Source: Deltaproteobacteria bacterium (GTDB taxonomy: Bacteria > Myxococcota_A > UBA9160 > JAFDET01). From it: a stretch of DNA of 19,440 nt. The notes below the pieces were generated by a model, which saw only the letters and a list, made by a program, of their open reading frames with translations, made no database searches and was not told where the DNA came from. The stretch spans positions 1-19,440 of the forward strand of contig JAFDET010000024.1 in the NCBI GenBank assembly GCA_019310195.1, written 5' to 3'. The position numbers and the translations under genes are program-made. Shown here in pieces: positions 14,703-19,440 of the stretch (position 1 is its first letter; every line of letters begins with the position of its first letter).

Positions 14703-15392
14703 TCACGGCGCTCCGGGAATCTCGATCACCCGTGCCCCCTCGGGTGGCTCGAAGCCGAAGAGCGAGTCGTCGGGGCTCGTGTTGGTGCGGATCTTCGCGA
14801 ATTCGACTCGCGTGACGTTGCCGAACAGGTCCACCACCTCGGTGGCGTGCACGATGCCGGCCTTGGGGTCCACCTCCACCTGCAGGCGCTCGTAGCTGGC
14901 GGGGTCCAGGGGGACCATGCGCAGGGTCACCCGGGGCCCCTCGCAGCGGTCGGCGGTCACCTCGAAGGACTCGAGCACGGCGCCCTCGCCCAGCAGGAAC
15001 TGGATGGCCGCGCCCGACAGAAATCCGGCGGCCACGGCTACCCGCTGGGCCTCGCCCAGCCCGGGGTCCCAGGTCCACAGCACCTTGCCGTCCGTCACCA
15101 CCAGGCTCTCCTCGGGCTCCCGATAGGCCCAACGCATGCGGCCGGGCTTGGCGAAGATGACCTGGCCGCCGGCCCGGGTTCCGCGCCCCGCGTCCTGCCC
15201 CAGGCTGACCACTCGGGAGGTCTGCACGAAGTCCGCCGTCAGGTCGCGCACGGACTCGTAGTGGCCCTGCACGCGCAGCGCGATCTCCTCGGCGCAGGTG
15301 CGCTCCGGCGGGGCCCCGGCGTCGGCCTGGGTCTCGGCGGGGCTGGCCGCCAGCAGGAGGAGCAGGAGCAGGAGCGACGAAGCGTACATCAT
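14703..15392 (-). CDS. lolA: Outer-membrane lipoprotein carrier protein LolA
   Basis: This 229-aa periplasmic chaperone takes lipoproteins released by LolCDE and carries them to the outer membrane. It starts with a signal peptide containing eight consecutive Leu (MMYASSLLLLLLLLAAS) and a probable cleavage after ETQA. The mature domain shows the LolA pattern: SVRDLTADFVQTS, then GQVIFAKPGRMRWAYREPEESLVVTDGKVLWTWDP, and near the end FGNVTRVEFAKIRTNTSPDDSLFGFEPPEGARVIE. The length is usual for the family. Two ATGs (15392, 15389) are adjacent and neither has a good Shine-Dalgarno. It lies 25 nt after the ftsK stop, an order seen in many bacteria. It shows that the organism has an outer membrane with Lol sorting. 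No LolB is in view. Confidence 0.9.
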   Translation of the reverse strand: MMYASSLLLLLLLLAASPAETQADAGAPPERTCAEEIALRVQGHYESVRDLTADFVQTSRVVSLGQDAGRGTRAGGQVIFAKPGRMRWAYREPEESLVVTDGKVLWTWDPGLGEAQRVAVAAGFLSGAAIQFLLGEGAVLESFEVTADRCEGPRVTLRMVPLDPASYERLQVEVDPKAGIVHATEVVDLFGNVTRVEFAKIRTNTSPDDSLFGFEPPEGARVIEIPGAP

Positions 15393-15417
15393 CGGGTTGG
15401 ACGGCCGCCGCGGCGGG

Positions 15418-17814
15418 CTATTCGAGCTCCATGGGGCGAACGAAGACCTGGCGGGGCTTGGTCCCCTCCTGGGGGCCGATTGCGCCGTCGATCTCCATCT
15501 GCTCGATCATTCGCGCCGCCCGGTTGTAGCCCACCTTGAGGCGCCGCTGGACGTAGGAAATCGAGGCATTCCCCGTCTCGGCCACGATCTCGATGGCGCG
15601 GTCGTACAGCTCGTCGGTGTCCTCGCCGCGCTCCTCTTTGGCTTTGCTCTCCTCTTCCATGCGCGTGATGGTCTCGTCGAATTGCGGCTTGCCCTGCTCG
15701 CGCAGGAAGGCGACCAGCCGCGAGACCTCCTTCTCGGAGACGTAGGAGCCGTGGATGCGCTGCAGCTTGCTGGTGCCCGGCGGCAGGAAGAGCATGTCGC
15801 CCATGCCGAGCAGGACTTCGGCGCCGTTCTGATCGAGGATCGTGCGCGAGTCGGTTCGCGACGAGACCTGGAACGAGATGCGCGCCGGGAAGTTCGCCTT
15901 GATCACGCCGGTCAAGACGTCGACGCTGGGCCGCTGCGTCGCCAGTACCAGGTGGATGCCCGCGGCACGGGCCATCTGCGCCAGGCGCTGGAGCGACTCC
16001 TCGACGTCGCGCGCCGACACCACCATGAGGTCGGCGAGCTCGTCGATCACCACCAGGATGTAGGGCAGGCGCTCGAGCGGGCGCTCCTCTCCCTCCTCTT
16101 CGCCGGGCTTGGCGCGCAGGCGGAAGCTCTCTTCGCCGTTCTTGCGCAGATCGTCCACGCGGTCGTTGAACTGCGCGATGCTGCGCACCGTCAGCGCCTG
16201 CATCATGCGATAGCGGTCTTCCATCTTGGCCACGATGCCGGACAGGGCGGCGGCGGCGCGCTTGGGGTTCGTGACCACGTCGGCGATCAGATGCGGAATA
16301 CCCTCGTAGATGGAGAGCTCGAGGAGCTTGGGATCGACGAGCAGAAGCTTGAGCTGCTCCGGCGTCGAGCGGAACAGGATCGAGCACAGCAGCGAGTTGA
16401 GGAACACACTCTTGCCGGTTCCGGTGGCGCCGGCCACCAGCAGGTGCGGCATGCGCGCCAGGTCGGCCTCGATCGAGTTGCCGAAGATGTCCTTGCCCAG
16501 GGCGATGCCGAGCCGGTAGCTGTTCTTGCGGAAGTTCTCCGACTCCAGGATCTCGCGGATCGTGACGACCTCGCGCTCGGGGTTGGCGACCTCGATGCCC
16601 ACCACGCTCTTCCCGGGAAGCGGGGCGATGATGCGCACCGAGAGCGCGCGCAGCGCCAGGGCCAGGTCGTCGGTCAGGCCCACGATGCGGTTCAGCTTCA
16701 CGCCGCTGGCGGGCTCGTACTCGTACATGGTGACGACGGGGCCCGGATGCACCTTGACCACGCGGCCGGAGATCCCGAAGTCGCCCAGCTTCTTCTCCAG
16801 GATCCGCGAGTTCATGATCAGGCTCTCGCGGTCGTAGGTGCGGCGGTCGGTGGGCGGCGGTTCGAAGATCGCGACGTCCGGAAGCTGGTAGGGGCCCCGG
16901 GGCTTGTCGTCCGGGAAGGTGAAGGTCTCCTGCTTGGGCGTGGCCGCCTTCACGGCCTGGTGGTCGACGATGTCCGGCTCGGCGCCCCGTCGCCGCAGCC
17001 GCGCTGCGGGAGCCGCGCTGGACTCGTTCCGCTGCAGCGCCTCCTCCAGCGAGCCGTCCACCTCCAGCTCGATGTCCCGGGCAGCGGCCACCCGCGCGCG
17101 GCGGGCTCGGCGCTCGCGGTACACGGAAAGGCTGGAGAGGGTCGCGGCGGCCGTCGTCAGGCCGGAGATCGCGACACGCCGAGCCTCGCCGACGGCCTGG
17201 GCCAGCCCCCGGCCCAGCGCGGTCCCGGTCCGGGCCAGCGCCTCCCAGGTGGTCTGGGCCGCCCAGGCGGCAGCCTCGGCCGCACGGGCCACGGGAATCC
17301 CGGCCAGGTTCAGCACCGCCACCAGCGCCAGCAGGCCATTCACCAGCAGCGCGCCCCAGATCCCCAGGACCGCCGCCTCCAAGGCCCCCAGCCGGCCTCC
17401 GAACCAGCCGCCCGACCAGGCCTCGAAGCGGCTGGGCGCCGCCGCCTCCAGCAGCGAGGCCATGGGCGCCAGGGCCACCAGCAGCAGGGCGGCGCCGGCC
17501 CAGATCCGGCTCGAAAGCGGGGGCAGCCCGCGTCCGGCGGCGAGTCGTCCCCCCAGCAGGACCATTCCGGCTGCAGCCACCCAGGCCGCGCTGCCGAAGC
17601 CCCCCAGCAGCCCCGCCGCCAGGGTGGCTCCCACGGGGCCGGCCGCGTTGCGCACCGGCTCCAGCGACAGCGACGGGTCCCACGGCGAGTGGGTCCACAA
17701 CGCGATGCCCGAGAGCAGGCCCAGCGCCACCAGCGCGAGGCCGGACACTTCGGACCACAGCGGGCTGCTGGCGGAGCCGCTCTTCTTCGCGCGGCCCGCT
17801 CGACGCTTAGCCAC
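15418..17814 (-). CDS. ftsK: DNA translocase FtsK
   Basis: This 798-aa protein pumps chromosomal DNA through the closing septum and supports dimer resolution at dif. An N-terminal membrane domain has about four hydrophobic segments (roughly 22-40, 62-90, 103-125, 144-172). A short linker (about 175-320) follows, then the motor: alpha subdomain, Walker A GATGTGKS (462-469), LLLVDPK, Walker B VVIDELADL (588-596) and LATQRPSVDVLTGVIKANFPARI. The C-terminal gamma winged helix (about 735-795, ISYVQRRLKVGYNRAARMIEQME) recognises polar KOPS sequences. The linker is short, as in SpoIIIE-like translocases and unlike E. coli FtsK. Translation starts at the GTG at 17814, with AGGA about 9 nt upstream. 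It lies 95 nt after plsC and 25 nt before lolA. Confidence 0.95.
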   Translation of the reverse strand: MAKRRAGRAKKSGSASSPLWSEVSGLALVALGLLSGIALWTHSPWDPSLSLEPVRNAAGPVGATLAAGLLGGFGSAAWVAAAGMVLLGGRLAAGRGLPPLSSRIWAGAALLLVALAPMASLLEAAAPSRFEAWSGGWFGGRLGALEAAVLGIWGALLVNGLLALVAVLNLAGIPVARAAEAAAWAAQTTWEALARTGTALGRGLAQAVGEARRVAISGLTTAAATLSSLSVYRERRARRARVAAARDIELEVDGSLEEALQRNESSAAPAARLRRRGAEPDIVDHQAVKAATPKQETFTFPDDKPRGPYQLPDVAIFEPPPTDRRTYDRESLIMNSRILEKKLGDFGISGRVVKVHPGPVVTMYEYEPASGVKLNRIVGLTDDLALALRALSVRIIAPLPGKSVVGIEVANPEREVVTIREILESENFRKNSYRLGIALGKDIFGNSIEADLARMPHLLVAGATGTGKSVFLNSLLCSILFRSTPEQLKLLLVDPKLLELSIYEGIPHLIADVVTNPKRAAAALSGIVAKMEDRYRMMQALTVRSIAQFNDRVDDLRKNGEESFRLRAKPGEEEGEERPLERLPYILVVIDELADLMVVSARDVEESLQRLAQMARAAGIHLVLATQRPSVDVLTGVIKANFPARISFQVSSRTDSRTILDQNGAEVLLGMGDMLFLPPGTSKLQRIHGSYVSEKEVSRLVAFLREQGKPQFDETITRMEEESKAKEERGEDTDELYDRAIEIVAETGNASISYVQRRLKVGYNRAARMIEQMEIDGAIGPQEGTKPRQVFVRPMELE

Positions 17815-17909
17815 GCCGGCGAGTCCTGACGCTCTGGTGCTGTGAGTGCTGCGAAACGCGAGGAATCACGTCTCTCACCCCCCCGGGATCAAGACGTGGC
17901 GAGAGTACC

Positions 17910-18641
17910 CTAGGCGGAGTTGTCCTGGTAGGCGGGGTCGTACCCGATCGTGATGGCGGCCCGCACTTCGTCGGCCAGGGTGTGGCGGTCGCGGGCCGAC
18001 ATCCCGGTGGTGGGGATGGGCTTTCCGTAACGGATCTTGACCTCGCCGCTCTCGATGCGGAGCGAGTGCTTGGGCGTGATGCGCTGGCTGCCCGAGACGG
18101 TCACGGGCACTACGGGCACCTGCGCTGCGATGGCCAGGTGGAAGCCGCCCTTCTTGAAGGTCTGAAGCTCGCCGGTCTTGCTGCGCGTTCCCTCGGGAAA
18201 CACGATCACGTTGGTGCCGCCGCGGATCTGGCCGGAGGCGCGCTCCAAGCTCCGGATCGCACGCGGGCGGTCCCCGCGGTCGATCAGCACGTGGCCGCCC
18301 AAGGCCAAGGCCCAGCCGAAGAAGGGAATCCGGGATAGCTCGCGCTTGGCCACGAAGCGGAACTGCATCGGGATCGTCTGCACCAGCGCCGCGATGTCCA
18401 TCACGCTCTGGTGGTTGCACATGAAGACGTGGGGCCGGCCCACGTCGACGTTCTCGAGGCCTTCGACGACGACGCGGATGCCGCAGCCGCGCAGGATCCA
18501 GGAAACCCAGTTGCGGGCCGCCCAGATGCCGCCGTTGCCGGAGCGGTCGGTCAGCCCGAGGACGGTCCCGATCGTTCCCCAGAAGACGGTGAAGACGAGA
18601 ACCAGGAAGTAGCGGTAGGCGTAGATCAAACCGCGTTTCAC
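17910..18641 (-). CDS. plsC: 1-acyl-sn-glycerol-3-phosphate acyltransferase
   Basis: This 243-aa inner-membrane enzyme makes phosphatidic acid by acylating lysophosphatidic acid at sn-2. The four PlsC motifs are visible: NHQSVMD (HX4D, His77 and Asp82), FVAKRELSRIPFFGW, FPEGTRS (from residue 148) and VPVVPVTVSG. An N-terminal hydrophobic helix (about 7-30) anchors it. The frame stays open to 18767, but a good promoter at 18665-18692 would start the RNA near 18658, and the upstream residues look non-native. I therefore chose the GTG at 18641 (VKRGLIYAYRYF), although its Shine-Dalgarno is poor and the leader would be only about 17 nt. It is the first gene of a plsC-ftsK-lolA series and divergent from ssb. 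Confidence 0.9.
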   Translation of the reverse strand: MKRGLIYAYRYFLVLVFTVFWGTIGTVLGLTDRSGNGGIWAARNWVSWILRGCGIRVVVEGLENVDVGRPHVFMCNHQSVMDIAALVQTIPMQFRFVAKRELSRIPFFGWALALGGHVLIDRGDRPRAIRSLERASGQIRGGTNVIVFPEGTRSKTGELQTFKKGGFHLAIAAQVPVVPVTVSGSQRITPKHSLRIESGEVKIRYGKPIPTTGMSARDRHTLADEVRAAITIGYDPAYQDNSA

Positions 18642-18664
18642 CCCGGGATCGGACAGTGCCTTGG

Positions 18665-18692
18665 ATGCTAGGGGGGAGTGAATCGCTGTCAA
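18665..18692 (-). promoter_or_regulatory. Candidate sigma70 promoter of plsC
   Basis: On the minus strand a perfect TTGACA (18692-18687), a 16-bp spacer and TAGCAT (18670-18665, 4 of 6) lie just upstream of the GTG at 18641. The expected RNA start is near 18658. Its -35 box is 24 bp from the -35 box of the ssb promoter, back to back. Confidence 0.55.
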
Positions 18693-18716
18693 CGTCGATG
18701 AGAAGGGGTGTTCGTA

Positions 18717-18746
18717 TTGACGGCCCGACGAGAGGAGCGGGATAAT
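18717..18746 (+). promoter_or_regulatory. Candidate sigma70 promoter of ssb
   Basis: TTGACG (18717-18722, 5 of 6), an 18-bp spacer and GATAAT (18741-18746, 5 of 6) form the best promoter match found in the window. The predicted start near 18753 leaves a leader of about 40 nt before the ssb ATG, with GAGAGG close to the start codon. Confidence 0.65.
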
Positions 18747-18793
18747 CGTGCCGTCCGCACCCCTCAACTTCCCGAATACCAGAGAGGCCCAAG

Positions 18794-19234
18794 ATGGCAG
18801 GCGTGAACAAGGTGATCCTGATCGGAAACCTCGGGCGCGATCCCGAGCTCCGCTACACGGCCAGCGGAACCGCGGTGGCCAACTTCACGCTCGCCACGTC
18901 GGAGAACATCCGCACCAAGGACGGTGGCCGCGAGGACCGCACCGAGTGGCATCGCATCGTGGCGTGGGCGCGCACGGCGGAGCTCTGCTCCCAGTACCTG
19001 TCCAAGGGCCGCTCGGTCTACATCGAGGGTCGCCTCCAGACGCGCGAGTGGGAAGACAAGGAAGGGCAGAAGCGGCGCACTACCGAGATCGTGGCCAACA
19101 CCGTCCAGTTTCTGGGCGGACGCGGCCAGGGCCAGGGCCAGGGTGGGGGTGGCGGCGCTCCGCCTGCTCCGGGCGGCGGTGGTGGTGCGCCCGACGGCGG
19201 CGCCCCCGGCGGCAGCGACGACATTCCGTTCTGA
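18794..19234 (+). CDS. ssb: Single-stranded DNA-binding protein SSB
   Basis: This 146-aa protein coats single-stranded DNA as a tetramer and recruits replication and repair enzymes. The OB fold spans about residues 1-108: MAGVNKVILIGNLGRDPELRYT, GTAVANFTLATSE, REDRTEWHRIVAWARTAELCSQYLSKGRSVYIEGRLQTREWED. A Gly-rich disordered linker with GQGQG and GGGG runs follows. The tail ends in DDIPF, the acidic tip that binds partner proteins. The start ATG at 18794 has GAGAGG upstream and a strong promoter at 18717-18746. It is divergent from plsC. Length and layout are normal for the family. Confidence 0.96.
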   Translation: MAGVNKVILIGNLGRDPELRYTASGTAVANFTLATSENIRTKDGGREDRTEWHRIVAWARTAELCSQYLSKGRSVYIEGRLQTREWEDKEGQKRRTTEIVANTVQFLGGRGQGQGQGGGGGAPPAPGGGGGAPDGGAPGGSDDIPF

Positions 19235-19440
19235 GGAACGCTTAGAGGGACGAGCCCCTCAGGTCGCCATCCTTAGGCGGCCGAGCCCCTCCGCTCGCCT
19301 TTGGCTCGCTGCGCGCGGCGCAACGTGGCCCGTCCCGACGCGAAGTCCGTCGGGCGCCGCTTGCGGGCCGTAGGCTCCGGTGGCGCGCCCATCTTGATGT
19401 AGGGCTCAGCTCCTGCCTCCCGCCCCGCGTCGGGACAGGA
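19235..19440. other. Region after ssb with duplicated 28-nt motif; no sure gene
   Basis: A 28-nt motif (CTTAG...CGAGCCCCTC...TCGCC) occurs at 19241-19268 and again at 19272-19299 with 23 of 28 bases identical. CCCGACG at 19334-19340 pairs with CGTCGGG at 19348-19354. GTCCCGACGCG (19332-19342) is also an inverted match to 19426-19436. On the minus strand a frame is open from the right edge to a TAA at 19273-19275 (55 codons, Arg/Ala-rich, containing EPYIKMGAPPEPTARKRR), which could be the C-terminus of a convergent gene. A second frame is equally open, so this is weak at such GC content. Confidence 0.35.

Noticed and set aside
15298..17829. 843-codon plus-strand frame opposite ftsK
   Set aside because: The translation is Gln/Arg/His/Gly-rich and repetitive, as expected of an antisense frame; FtsK on the minus strand is unambiguous.
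17867..17898. Possible terminator between plsC and ftsK (CACGTCT/AGACGTG)
   Set aside because: The 7-bp stem with an 18-nt loop and no U-run is too weak to call.
1..19440. CRISPR array, prophage or insertion-sequence transposase
   Set aside because: No regularly spaced repeats, phage genes, transposase or integrase motifs were seen in the window.

Overview
The window is high-GC DNA from a Gram-negative bacterium. It carries the start of mreB, a lolA gene for outer-membrane lipoprotein transport, lipobox signal peptides, ftsK, plsC and ssb, next to a complete Pup-proteasome gene cluster of the kind best known from Actinobacteria. The accessory genes (DUF3604, a TIGR03617-like F420-type LLM gene, a TauD-like oxygenase) suggest a lineage of the former Deltaproteobacteria (Myxococcota, Desulfobacterota or Binatota-like). 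That placement is inference, and no rRNA or other phylogenetic marker was compared.

Left part (1-6934): the 5' end of mreB leaves the window on the minus strand. Divergent from it are a type-B carboxylesterase lipoprotein and an LLM-class oxidoreductase gene that is broken by an internal out-of-frame deletion. A membrane-anchored DUF3604 (PHP-like metal hydrolase) gene runs towards them and overlaps the LLM gene tail to tail. A TauD/TfdA-type Fe(II)/2-oxoglutarate dioxygenase, a tiny Cys-rich lipoprotein and a convergent small membrane protein follow.

Centre (7020-14000, minus strand, transcribed right to left): mpa/arc - dop - pup - prcB - prcA - pafA - a small bitopic coiled-coil protein, with gaps of only 4-38 nt. 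All parts of the pathway are present. Pup ends in GGQ, so Dop must deamidate it before PafA can ligate it to lysines. The Mpa/ARC ring has the C-terminal GQYL motif for docking on the 20S core, and PrcB has its propeptide and the catalytic residues T1, D17 and K33. The last gene is not a known proteasome component. About 700 bp of apparently non-coding, hairpin-rich DNA precedes mpa. A perfect 23-bp-stem palindrome lies just past the last gene.

Right part (14703-19440): plsC, ftsK and lolA lie in series on the minus strand (phospholipid synthesis, chromosome segregation, lipoprotein export). ssb is divergent from plsC, and each has a recognisable sigma70-type promoter in the shared intergenic region. 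The final 200 bp holds a duplicated 28-nt motif and no gene that can be recognised with confidence.

The point of most interest is the complete pupylation-proteasome operon in a cell with an outer membrane, with its unusual additions: an extended Pup N-terminus, a Gly-Ser repeat at the Mpa N-terminus, and a co-directional membrane-bound coiled-coil protein.
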